A stretch of 11,568 nucleotides of DNA from Candidatus Bipolaricaulota bacterium (GTDB lineage Bacteria > Bipolaricaulota > Bipolaricaulia > UBA7950 > UBA9294), in NCBI GenBank assembly GCA_020350845.1, contig CP070725.1, forward strand, positions 653,039 through 664,606. Direction: 5' to 3'. Below the pieces are notes generated by a model. That model did not search any database. It was given only the letters and a program-made list of their open reading frames with translations, and had not been told where the DNA came from. Shown here in pieces: positions 1-6,667 of this stretch; the first letter of the stretch is position 1, and each line of letters starts with the position of its first letter. A program made the position numbers and the translations under genes.

Positions 1-295
1 CGTACTCCTCGATGGCGCGCATGTTCACCGGCTCGAGACGGCGCATGCGCCGCCGGTCGCGTTCCATCTGGCGCTCGAGCTCCTGCAGCGAGCCGTCGGC
101 GTAGTACGATGCCTCCTGGTCGTCCTCGCCGAGGGCGTCGAGCTCGACCTGGGCTTCGGCCTCCTCACGCTGGTAGCGACTCAAGACACGGCGGAGATTC
201 TCCAGCCCCTGGTAGGTCTCGCGGCGCTTGTCGCGCAGGTCCTTGAGCTCGTCGCCGCGGGTCGCGCTCTGGTCCTTGACCCGGTGCTCCTCCTC
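1..295 (-). pseudogene. smc: SMC continuation beyond the in-frame stop (partial, runs off window)
   Basis: Reading on in the same frame past the TAG gives 98 stop-free codons to the window edge. They begin EEEHRVKDQ, pass through heptad-like coiled coil (ETYQGLENLRRVLSRYQ, then SLQELERQMERDRRRMRR), and end LEPVNMRAIEEY. That last motif is the conserved sequence where the returning coil meets the C-terminal head of SMC, and the NMRAIEEY form is typical of archaeal SMCs. The frame is unchanged across the stop, so no indel is needed, only a single-base change (for example GAG or CAG to TAG). No ATG, GTG or TTG with a ribosome-binding site lies soon after the stop, so separate translation of this half looks unlikely. 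It could be the product of readthrough, a recent nonsense mutation, or a base error. The C-terminal Walker B and signature motif lie outside the window. Confidence 0.75.
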
Positions 296-1984
296 CTAGT
301 GGTTCGCGAGTTCGGACTCCTTCTCGCGCAGCGTCTCGGTGAGCTTCTCGATCTCCTGCTCCAGCTCTTCGATCTCGCGGTGAATCTTGGTGATCTGCTG
401 CCGCTTTCGCGCTGCGTCGAACGACGTCCCGGTGCCCTCCGACTCGGTCGCCTTGCGCTTCCTGCCGCGGCCGGGGCGCCAGCCCCCGGTCAGTGCCCCT
501 CCCCGGCTCTGGATGTCCCCGTCGAGAGTCACGGCGCGCACGCCGTCGATGTCGCGCAGTGCCTCGAGGTTGTCGGCGACGATCGTGTCGCCGAGCACGT
601 ACTCGAAGGCGCGGCGGTACTTCTCGTCGAACTCGACGAGGTTGATCGCGTAGTCGACGACGCCGTCGACCTTCAGCGCTTCCGCCGAGGCGACGCTCAT
701 GCGTCCTGTGACCAGCCTCCGCAACGGGAGACGGCGGGCCCTTCCCAAGCGCTGTTCCTTCAGGTGGCTGATGCAGTCGATCGCCGTCTCGCGGGAGTCG
801 ACGACCATATCCGCGAGGTGTCCTCCGGCGGCCGTTTCGAAAGCGACCTCGAAACCGGGCTTGGGCGTCGCAAGGGAGGCGAGCGTTCCGTAGACGCCAC
901 CACGCTTGCGCTCGATCAACGCCTGCACCGCGCGGCTGTCGTCGGCTCGCGGGGCCTTGCTGCGCGCCGACTCCGCGGCCTTGATGCGGGCGATCTCGTC
1001 GATCATCTCCTGGAGGTTCTTCGCCTGCTGGCGCTTGTGGGAGATCTCCGACTGCTTCTGCAGGATCTCGCCGCGCAGCCGCTCGACCTCTTGCACGAGT
1101 CCCACGTGGGCATCGCTCGCGATCTCGTCGCGCATGCCCTCGATCTCCCACTCTTTGTTCTCGACGGCGAGATCGAGCTTCTCGATCTCCGCCTCGAGCT
1201 CAGCGATCCGTGTGGAGATCCCCTCACGTTCCTCGCGCGCGCGCTGCAGCTTGGCGACCGCCCGTTCGCGTTGGAGGTGCTGTATCGATCGCTCGAGCCG
1301 CACCAACTCGTCGGCGAGACGCTGGTACTCGAGCGCCGCGTCGCGCTCCCCTGCGAGGGAGAGCAGGCGACGTTTCCGCTCGGCGAGGATCACCCGATGC
1401 GTGTTGAGCTTCGACTTGACATCTCGGAGCTCGCCGATCGCCTTCCGCTTCTTCTCATCGAACGCGGCGATGCCGCTGATGTCGTCGATGATCTCTCGCC
1501 GGCGCGAGGGGCTGCGACGGATGATGTCGGTGATCGTCCCCTGGGCGATCAACTGCTGCCCGTCGGGATCGATGCGCGCCGCTTCGAGCACCTCGTCGAT
1601 GAGGGAGCGAGGACAGGGGTGGCCCATGAAGTAGTAGGTCGACGACTTGCGCGTGATCCTTCGACCGAGCGTGACCTCGGCGGCGCCGTCGCCGTTGGTG
1701 AGGAAGCGATCGAAGACGCTTTCCTGGTTCTCGAGGAAGAGGGTGACGGTGGCCTCGTCCTCCGGCTTGCCGCGATCGCCCCCGTTGAAGATCAGGTGTT
1801 CCAGGCGGTCGGCCCGCAGTTGGGAGGAGCGGCGCCCCATGACGAAGCTGATGGCGTCGAAGAGGTTCGATTTGCCGGAGCCGTTCTCGCCGACAATCGC
1901 CGTCATCCCGTCGAAGAACGGAACGATCAGCTTCTTGCGGAAGGACTTGAATCCGGCAAGCTCGACCTTGTTGATCTTCGTCAT
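296..1984 (-). CDS. smc: SMC chromosome-segregation ATPase, N-terminal part ending at an in-frame TAG
   Basis: SMC proteins dimerise through a hinge and use an ABC-type head to organise chromosomes. Visible in 562 residues: N-terminal head with KVELAGFKSF at 7-16, Walker A GENGSGKS at 32-39, the IAQGTITDIIRR and IIDDISGIAAFDEKK stretches at 146-179, a coiled coil at about 180-355, the hinge at about 362-500 (GGVYGTLASL, then SRGGALTGGW), and the start of the returning coil. The first arm is about 175 residues, roughly half the usual SMC length. The ISGIAAFDEKK sequence resembles archaeal SMC more than the bacterial AAGISKYKE form. The start is ATG at 1984, overlapping the TGA of the upstream HTH gene by 4 nt, so it is probably translationally coupled. 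The reading stops at TAG (298-296) although homology continues in the same frame, so the C-terminal head half is missing from this product. Family identity is certain; whether the stop is real is not. Confidence 0.9.
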   Translation of the reverse strand: MTKINKVELAGFKSFRKKLIVPFFDGMTAIVGENGSGKSNLFDAISFVMGRRSSQLRADRLEHLIFNGGDRGKPEDEATVTLFLENQESVFDRFLTNGDGAAEVTLGRRITRKSSTYYFMGHPCPRSLIDEVLEAARIDPDGQQLIAQGTITDIIRRSPSRRREIIDDISGIAAFDEKKRKAIGELRDVKSKLNTHRVILAERKRRLLSLAGERDAALEYQRLADELVRLERSIQHLQRERAVAKLQRAREEREGISTRIAELEAEIEKLDLAVENKEWEIEGMRDEIASDAHVGLVQEVERLRGEILQKQSEISHKRQQAKNLQEMIDEIARIKAAESARSKAPRADDSRAVQALIERKRGGVYGTLASLATPKPGFEVAFETAAGGHLADMVVDSRETAIDCISHLKEQRLGRARRLPLRRLVTGRMSVASAEALKVDGVVDYAINLVEFDEKYRRAFEYVLGDTIVADNLEALRDIDGVRAVTLDGDIQSRGGALTGGWRPGRGRKRKATESEGTGTSFDAARKRQQITKIHREIEELEQEIEKLTETLREKESELANH

Positions 1985-2250
1985 CGGCTCTCTCGCGTTC
2001 GCCCACGGGTCGGGTGGGCAAACAGCGGGAGCTCGATGATCCGAGGATGCGCAGGGGGACGTCCGGACGGCCTCGCTCCATCGGCCAGCAACCGCTCGAT
2101 CTTCGTACGGTTGTCGCCGTTGGGCACGACAGCCCCGTGTTCCCAACGCACTACCGATGGCGCGGAAACCCCCAGTCTCCTAGCCACCACCCGCGTACTC
2201 CACCCGTTCTCCAGCCGGAAGCGCTGCAAGCGCGTTCCCAGACTGCTCAA
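1981..2250 (-). CDS. Small XRE-type helix-turn-helix DNA-binding protein
   Basis: An 89-residue protein whose first half is a Cro/C1-type (XRE, HTH_3) helix-turn-helix. LQRFRLENGWSTRVVARRLG is followed by VSAPSVVRWEHGAVVP, with the recognition helix at about 29-38 and the typical RWEHG end of the fold. The tail (60-89) is Pro/Arg-rich and has no recognised domain. I chose TTG at 2250 as start. It has GAGGGGG at 2263-2257 upstream and lies just downstream of the expected transcription start. An ATG at 2283 sits inside the promoter and would precede transcription. The stop TGA overlaps the SMC ATG (ATGA), so it is probably made in step with SMC. It may autoregulate the pair or act as a DNA-binding partner; both are inference. 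Confidence 0.75.
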   Translation of the reverse strand: MSSLGTRLQRFRLENGWSTRVVARRLGVSAPSVVRWEHGAVVPNGDNRTKIERLLADGARPSGRPPAHPRIIELPLFAHPTRGRTRESR

Positions 2251-2273
2251 TTGGGCCCCCTCACTGGCCGGGC

Positions 2274-2302
2274 AGTATAGCATATCGCCACGGGGTCGCC
2301 AA
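2274..2302 (-). promoter_or_regulatory. Sigma70-type promoter for the HTH-smc unit
   Basis: On the minus strand, -35 TTGGCG (2302-2297), a 17-nt spacer and -10 TATACT (2279-2274). The expected start is near 2267, leaving a leader of about 17 nt before the TTG start of the HTH gene, just enough for its GAGGGGG ribosome-binding site. Confidence 0.65.
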
Positions 2303-2307
2303 GCGAA

Positions 2308-2331
2308 CGGGAGGGGCAAATGCCCCTCCCG
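2308..2331 (-). terminator. Hairpin terminator after the coiled-coil gene
   Basis: A perfect 11-bp inverted repeat, CGGGAGGGGCA / TGCCCCTCCCG, with a 2-nt centre (in practice a 9-bp stem with an AAAT-type tetraloop). It lies 28 nt beyond the stop of the coiled-coil gene. On the minus strand it is followed by TTCGCTT, a weak U-tract. It separates that gene from the HTH-smc promoter, whose -35 lies 5 nt further on. Confidence 0.6.
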
Positions 2332-2358
2332 ACGAGTATCCCCTCAACTTGCCCGCGC

Positions 2359-3330
2359 CTAGCTGCTGCCGAGGAAGGTCCAGATCAGCGCCCCGAGACC
2401 TGCGAGAAGGCCGAGGATCGCAAGGAAGTACAGGCTGTTCACCTGTTCCTGCAGGGCTGCCACCGTAGAACCGTCCTCCAGGGCAGCGATTCGCACCTCG
2501 TGGTCTTCGATCAGGCTCATTGCGGAGAGCAATCCGCTCGCATTGAGCTCGATGTCCGCCGCGAAGCTGGCGAACGCATGGTCGAAGCCCTCAAGCTTGG
2601 TGCGGTTGTTGTCCACCTTGATGGAGAGGGCCGCCAGATTGCGCTCGAGCTCGAGCACCTTCTTCTTGAACGAGCCCACATCCTCGTCTTCGAGGAGCTG
2701 GATCCGGATCGCGAGTGCGTCGATGTCGTCGTGGAGCGACGCGAGATCATCGAAGACGATCTCCTGGAAGGCCGCGAACGCCTCCTTGAAGGCGGCGTAG
2801 TCCTCCGCCCAGTGGTTGAAGCGCTCCTCAAGCTGCGCAAGGTCGGCGATCATCGCCTCGATCTCCCCGCGGTTGCGCAGGAAGAGTCCTTCGAGCTCCT
2901 CGCGTTGACGCTGGATGATTCCCTCCAGACGTCGGCAGCACTCCTCGGCGAACGCGGAGAGCTCGGCGAGACCCGCCTCGAGCGCTACGACTCGCAGACG
3001 GAGCTCCTCCTGTCCGTCTCCGAGCTCGGCGACGCCGGCCTGGAGACCCACGATCTTCCCTTCGGCGGTCTTCAACTCGATGGCGATCGCCTCTGCGAAG
3101 TCGCTGAGAGCAGCGAGATTCGCTTGCAGATCGTCGATATCGGACATGTTCCCCTTGACCTCGCCGATCAGCTCGGCCATGAATGCCCGCAGGCCGCCGA
3201 ACGCCTCCTCCATCGCGGCAACCTCTTGCTCGAACAGCTCAGGCACCGCAATTTCCTCCTGCGCGGTGCCAGCCACAAACAGCAGTGCGGGCAACGCGAT
3301 CAGGAGTGCGACGGAAAGCGCCTTCTTCAT
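2359..3330 (-). CDS. Exported coiled-coil protein with C-terminal membrane anchor
   Basis: A 323-residue protein of unknown function. Residues 1-23 form a clear signal peptide (MKK start, hydrophobic core, VAGTA then QEE as likely cleavage site). Residues about 30-298 are acidic and Leu/Ala/Glu-rich with heptad-like spacing, predicting a long coiled coil. Similar blocks recur: NLAALSDFAE at 71, GLAELSAFAE at 120, NLAALSIKVD at 231. A CysCys pair sits at 131-132. Residues about 300-319 (LYFLAILGLLAGLGALIWTF) form one hydrophobic segment ending GSS. The predicted product is a rod outside the cytoplasm held by its C-terminus. The layout recalls Thermotoga Omp-alpha spacer rods but lacks an SLH domain. 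The start is ATG at 3330, five nt after AAGGAGG. The gene stands alone, bounded by a terminator and a divergent intergenic region. No homologous family is recognised with certainty. Confidence 0.85.
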   Translation of the reverse strand: MKKALSVALLIALPALLFVAGTAQEEIAVPELFEQEVAAMEEAFGGLRAFMAELIGEVKGNMSDIDDLQANLAALSDFAEAIAIELKTAEGKIVGLQAGVAELGDGQEELRLRVVALEAGLAELSAFAEECCRRLEGIIQRQREELEGLFLRNRGEIEAMIADLAQLEERFNHWAEDYAAFKEAFAAFQEIVFDDLASLHDDIDALAIRIQLLEDEDVGSFKKKVLELERNLAALSIKVDNNRTKLEGFDHAFASFAADIELNASGLLSAMSLIEDHEVRIAALEDGSTVAALQEQVNSLYFLAILGLLAGLGALIWTFLGSS

Positions 3331-3374
3331 TGCATCCTCCTTCGCATCGTCGTCCTGTTGAACGCGCGGACGTG

Positions 3375-3404
3375 AGGATACGGTTGGCAACGGCGTTGTC
3401 GTAA
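3375..3404 (-). promoter_or_regulatory. Weak candidate promoter for the coiled-coil gene
   Basis: The minus strand carries a -10-like TATCCT (3380-3375) with a poor -35 match, TTACGA (3404-3399), at 18-nt spacing. It would give a leader of about 38 nt ending in AAGGAGG. Position is sensible; sequence match is weak. Confidence 0.3.
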
Positions 3405-3559
3405 GGACCGGTGTGGCCGGTGCGACGATCGTTTGTCGTCCGATGTCAGGACAGCTGTCCGCGACCTCACCCTTGCCGGGAAGCTCGGCCGACGGCCCGC
3501 CGGGCGCCGCACCTGCGCGTCGAGCGGTCACCCCAACGCCATTCCCGATCGAACGCCGA

Positions 3560-3588
3560 TTGAACCGCCCGACGGCGAGCGGTAGAAT
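3560..3588 (+). promoter_or_regulatory. Sigma70-type promoter for the hppA operon
   Basis: -35 TTGAAC (3560-3565), a 17-nt spacer, -10 TAGAAT (3583-3588). The expected start is near 3595, giving a leader of about 90 nt before the hppA ATG. The same -10 hexamer is used by the second 23S promoter in this window. Confidence 0.7.
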
Positions 3589-3685
3589 CGCAAGCCGTCT
3601 ACGGAAGAGGCGAGTGAGGGTGTCGCGCAGGTCATCGGGGCGATGCGGCGCGAACGATCCAAGGTGAAGGGGGCGTAGAACGACC

Positions 3686-5869
3686 ATGTCTGTGCTCATC
3701 GTCATCCCCGCAGTGATCTCCGTGCTCGCGCTGGCGTCAGCGTTCTCGTTCAACCGAGCCGTGGTGAGAAGGGCCCAGGGCTCCGAGCGTATGACGACGC
3801 TCCAGGGGTATATCCGCTCGGGGGCGTTCACCTTCATGATCTCGGAGGCCAAGGTGATGCTCGTCACGATGGCCGTCATCGGGGCGATCCTGTGGATCCT
3901 CTTCTACTGGGAGGTCGCGGTGGCGTTCTGGATCGGCGCGCTCCTCTCCCTTGCCGCGGGGTTTGTCGGGATGAACGCCGCGACCCATGCCAACGCGAGA
4001 ACTGCCCACGCCGCGCGGAAGTCGTTCAAGGATGCGCTCAATGTGGCGTTCTCCGGCGGAAGTGTCATGGGTCTCTCCGTCGCCGGACTCGCGCTGATCG
4101 GACTGGTGATCGTCCTCGTGTTGTTCCGGAGGTGGTTCCTGCCGGGGAACCTCGTCATCGAGACGAGCAACCTTCTCGGGGTCAGCCTGATTCGTGGGGC
4201 GCTGATCGTCAGCGCCTACTCGATGGGCGCTTCGCTCGTTGCGCTGTTCGATCGTGTCGGTGGGGGGATCTACACCAAAGCGGCGGACATGGCGGCGGAC
4301 ATGGTGGGCAAGGTCGAGATGGGGATCCCCGAAGACGATCCGCGCAACCCGGCGACGATCGCAGACAACGTTGGGGACAACGTCGGGGACGTCGGCGGCC
4401 TGGGAGCCGATCTTCTCGAGTCGTTCGTCGGTGCGATCATCTCCGTCATGGTGATGGTGATGTACATCTACGTGGGGCGCGCCAATCTCGGTCTCGAGGG
4501 GCTGATCGCGAAGCTCGGGCTGACGGCCGGCCTGAGTGAAGGCAACTACTGGTGGGTCCTCGTCGCTCCATTGCTCATCGTCGGTGGGGGGATCGTCGCC
4601 AGCCTGCTGGCCATTCTCTACATCCGCTTCAGCCGGCGCCAAGAGGGGATGCAGCGCGTGCTCATGAACGGCACGCGGCTCGCAGCGTTGCTGACCGCGA
4701 TCACCACCTTCGTCATCGTCTGGATGTCGCCGCTGTCGCTGAACATCTTCTGGGAGGTCATCCTCGGCCTCGTGGCAGGGGTGGGCATCGGCTTCTTCTC
4801 CGAGTACTTCACCTCGTCCAGCTTCCGGCCGACGCGGGAACTTGCGAAGATGAATCAATCCGGCCCTGCGGTGGGTGTCACCGAGGGGATGGCGCTGGGG
4901 ATGATGAGCACGTTCATGCCCGTGATCCTGATCGCGGCGGCGACGATCATCTCCTACCAGCTCGGTGGCCTTCTCGGCGTCGCGTTCACCGCGATGGGCA
5001 TGCTCTCGTTCGTCGCGATGACGGTGGCCGTCGACACCTATGGGCCGATCGCCGACAACGCCGGCGGGATCTCGTCGATGTCCGAACTCCCTCCCGAGGT
5101 TCGCGAGCGGACCGACAAGCTCGACTCGATCGGCAACACCACAGCAGCCATTGGGAAGGGTTTCGCGATCGGATCGGCGGCGTTCGCCGCGCTCGGCCTG
5201 ATCGCGGCGTACATGTGGTCTGCGGCGAGCGTCCCTCAGGAGGTCGTCCTTCCGCAGCTGCCGATCGTCGGCGAGGTGCTGGCGCCGATGGGTGGCGCTT
5301 CGATCCCCGTAGGAGCGTTTGTCATCGCCGGCCTCGTGATCGGCGCGATGGTCCCTTACGTCTTCTCCGCGCTGCTCATTCGCGGCGTGAGTCGTACGGC
5401 GGACATCCTCGTGCAGGAGGTCAGGCGGCAGTTCAAGGAGATGCCCGGGATCATCGACGGGTCGGAGACGCCGGACTACAACCGCTGCATCTCCATCACG
5501 GCGCACGGTGGGCTGAACAAGATGTTCGTACCGGCGATGATCGCCGTGGTGACGCCGATCGCTTTCGGCCTGATCTTCGGACGATATGCCCTGGGTGGGT
5601 TCCTCATCGGCGCGCTACTGTCAGCGATCCAGCTCGCGATCTACTGCGCGAACGCGGGCGGCGCGATGGACAATGCCAAGAAGTACGTCGAAGAGGGGCA
5701 CTACGGGGGCAAGAACTCGGAAGCGCACGCGGCGGCGGTCACCGGCGACACCGTCGGCGATCCCCTCAAGGATACGGTGGGTCCTTCACTCGACATCCTC
5801 ATCAAGCTGATGTCGGTGATCGCGCTCGTGTTCGCGTCGCTGTTCCCGCTGCAGCCGATCTTCTTCTAG
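3686..5869 (+). CDS. hppA: Membrane-bound ion-translocating pyrophosphatase
   Basis: This integral membrane enzyme hydrolyses pyrophosphate and pumps H+ and/or Na+ out of the cytoplasm, saving energy from biosynthetic pyrophosphate. The 727 residues match the family's usual length, with about 16 hydrophobic segments. Catalytic motifs are intact: YTKAADMAADMVGKVE at 196-211, DDPRNPATIADNVGDNVGD at 217-235, and GDTVGDPLKDTVGPS near the C-terminus (687-701). GNTTAAIGKG at 483-492 has Ala487 and Gly490, the pair typical of K+-dependent enzymes (K+-independent ones have Lys and Thr). Glu245 in ADLLES occupies the position of Thermotoga Glu246, used in Na+ and some H+ pumps, so the ion cannot be fixed by eye. 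The start is ATG at 3686, with AAGGTGAAGGGGG about 10-20 nt upstream. It is first in a likely five-gene operon. Confidence 0.97.
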   Translation: MSVLIVIPAVISVLALASAFSFNRAVVRRAQGSERMTTLQGYIRSGAFTFMISEAKVMLVTMAVIGAILWILFYWEVAVAFWIGALLSLAAGFVGMNAATHANARTAHAARKSFKDALNVAFSGGSVMGLSVAGLALIGLVIVLVLFRRWFLPGNLVIETSNLLGVSLIRGALIVSAYSMGASLVALFDRVGGGIYTKAADMAADMVGKVEMGIPEDDPRNPATIADNVGDNVGDVGGLGADLLESFVGAIISVMVMVMYIYVGRANLGLEGLIAKLGLTAGLSEGNYWWVLVAPLLIVGGGIVASLLAILYIRFSRRQEGMQRVLMNGTRLAALLTAITTFVIVWMSPLSLNIFWEVILGLVAGVGIGFFSEYFTSSSFRPTRELAKMNQSGPAVGVTEGMALGMMSTFMPVILIAAATIISYQLGGLLGVAFTAMGMLSFVAMTVAVDTYGPIADNAGGISSMSELPPEVRERTDKLDSIGNTTAAIGKGFAIGSAAFAALGLIAAYMWSAASVPQEVVLPQLPIVGEVLAPMGGASIPVGAFVIAGLVIGAMVPYVFSALLIRGVSRTADILVQEVRRQFKEMPGIIDGSETPDYNRCISITAHGGLNKMFVPAMIAVVTPIAFGLIFGRYALGGFLIGALLSAIQLAIYCANAGGAMDNAKKYVEEGHYGGKNSEAHAAAVTGDTVGDPLKDTVGPSLDILIKLMSVIALVFASLFPLQPIFF

Positions 5870-5895
5870 CCGAGAGAGACCGAGGGGGATTGCCC

Positions 5896-6453
5896 ATGGA
5901 GAAAGCGTTCCTCGTTGGAGAGAGACTGTACCTCCGTCCGCTCGACGAGTGCGATCTCGATCGCTGTCTGTGCTGGATCAACGATGGAGAAATCCTCACG
6001 ACCCTCGGTCGACGCACGCCGATGAGCCGTTCGATGGAACGCGAGTGGCTTCTCGGCCAGTACAAGGACGACACGACGTTCTCCCTCGCCATCGTCCTCC
6101 GTGACGGCGATCGTCACATCGGAAACGCCGGACTCCACGGGATCCAGCGAGTCGATCGGAGCGCGGAGTTCGGTCTGCTCGTCGGCGACAAGACGGAGTG
6201 GGGGAAGGGCTACGGGACGCAGGCGGGGCGGCTGGTCATCGACCACGGCTTCCGCCAGCTGGGGCTGCACAGGATCTGGCTTCGCGTCTTCGCGTTCAAC
6301 GAACGGGCGCACCGCGTCTACGAGAAGATCGGCTTCACACACGAAGGCGTCCTCCGGGAGTCGTACTACGCCGGTGGGACGTTTCACGACACCGTGGTCA
6401 TGAGCATCCTCGCGAGCGAATGGAAGAGCGATGAAGCTTCCGTGGTGGAGTGA
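5896..6453 (+). CDS. GNAT-family N-acetyltransferase (RimJ/RimL-like)
   Basis: A 185-residue acetyl-CoA-dependent N-acetyltransferase of the Acetyltransf_3/RimJ-RimL type. LVGERLYLRPLDECDLD (6-22) is the typical opening, HIGNAGLHGI (74-83) and AEFGLLVGD (90-98) are the central strands, EWGKGYGTQA (101-110) is the pyrophosphate-binding loop of acetyl-CoA, and NERAHRVYEKIGF (135-147) is the conserved C-terminal helix and strand. The substrate (ribosomal protein N-terminus, antibiotic or other amine) cannot be read from sequence. The start is ATG at 5896 with GAGGGGG 7-13 nt upstream, 26 nt after hppA, so probably co-transcribed. Its end overlaps the next gene by 23 nt. Confidence 0.9.
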   Translation: MEKAFLVGERLYLRPLDECDLDRCLCWINDGEILTTLGRRTPMSRSMEREWLLGQYKDDTTFSLAIVLRDGDRHIGNAGLHGIQRVDRSAEFGLLVGDKTEWGKGYGTQAGRLVIDHGFRQLGLHRIWLRVFAFNERAHRVYEKIGFTHEGVLRESYYAGGTFHDTVVMSILASEWKSDEASVVE

Positions 6454-6667
6454 CGAGGATCGGCTGTTCGTCCTCTGGCCGCTGGGCATCGCCCTCAACC
6501 TTCGGTTCCTTGCGTCTCGGCTCGGGCTCGTGCCGCGGAGACCGCAGTCCGACGAGACCTCATCCCCGACGGACGCCGCCCCCGCGGGACGAGCCGAGGT
6601 CCCCGAATCGTCTACCGATCGACTTCGTCGGCAGATCGAGCGGTCGCGGATCGAGGATCGCCGATGA
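6431..6667 (+). CDS. Small unknown protein between the GNAT and ABC genes
   Basis: A 78-residue protein not recognised as any family. Residues 12-34 (LFVLWPLGIALNLRFLASRLGLV) are hydrophobic with two Arg and could form a short membrane-associated helix. The middle is Pro/Ser/Ala-rich and probably disordered, and the tail (63-78, DRLRRQIERSRIEDRR) is a charged helix. The case for translation is positional. Its ATG (6431) lies inside the end of the GNAT gene and its TGA overlaps the ABC ATPase ATG (ATGA at 6664-6667), a standard translational-coupling arrangement. The ribosome-binding site is weak (GGAAGAG). It may be a small accessory subunit of the ABC transporter or simply a coupling leader; both are guesses. 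Confidence 0.6.
   Translation: MKLPWWSDEDRLFVLWPLGIALNLRFLASRLGLVPRRPQSDETSSPTDAAPAGRAEVPESSTDRLRRQIERSRIEDRR

Larger units (their letters stand above)
3331..3685. other. Divergent intergenic region between the coiled-coil gene and hppA
   Basis: These 355 bp hold no convincing gene. They contain a strong plus-strand promoter for hppA (3560-3588), a weak minus-strand promoter candidate (3404-3375), and two exact palindromes, ACGATCGT (3425-3432) and GGACAGCTGTCC (3449-3460), that could be operator sites. An open frame at 3413-3667 runs over the hppA promoter and lacks a ribosome-binding site; I do not call it. Confidence 0.7.

Noticed and set aside
184..295. Separate downstream start for the C-terminal SMC half
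   Set aside because: AGGAGGAG occurs right at the stop, but no ATG, GTG or TTG follows at usable spacing; the nearest TTG (184) is over 100 nt away.
296..298. Genome-wide reassignment of TAG to an amino acid
   Set aside because: TAG ends the coiled-coil, hppA and hydrolase genes at positions matching expected protein ends, so it works as a stop here.
284..2362. Plus-strand open frame of 692 codons opposite smc
   Set aside because: It is antisense to a clear SMC protein in a GC-rich gene, where long opposite-strand open frames are expected; no recognisable domain.
3413..3667. 84-codon open frame in the divergent intergenic region
   Set aside because: It runs over the hppA promoter, lacks a ribosome-binding site and has a low-complexity Arg/Pro/Ala composition.
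3737..5506. Minus-strand open frame of 589 codons
   Set aside because: It is antisense to hppA; its His/Arg/Asp-rich sequence mirrors the membrane segments of the real gene.
4552..5895. Possible long N-terminal extension of the GNAT protein
   Set aside because: The frame is open upstream but is only a shadow of hppA; GNAT homology and the ribosome-binding site begin at 5896.
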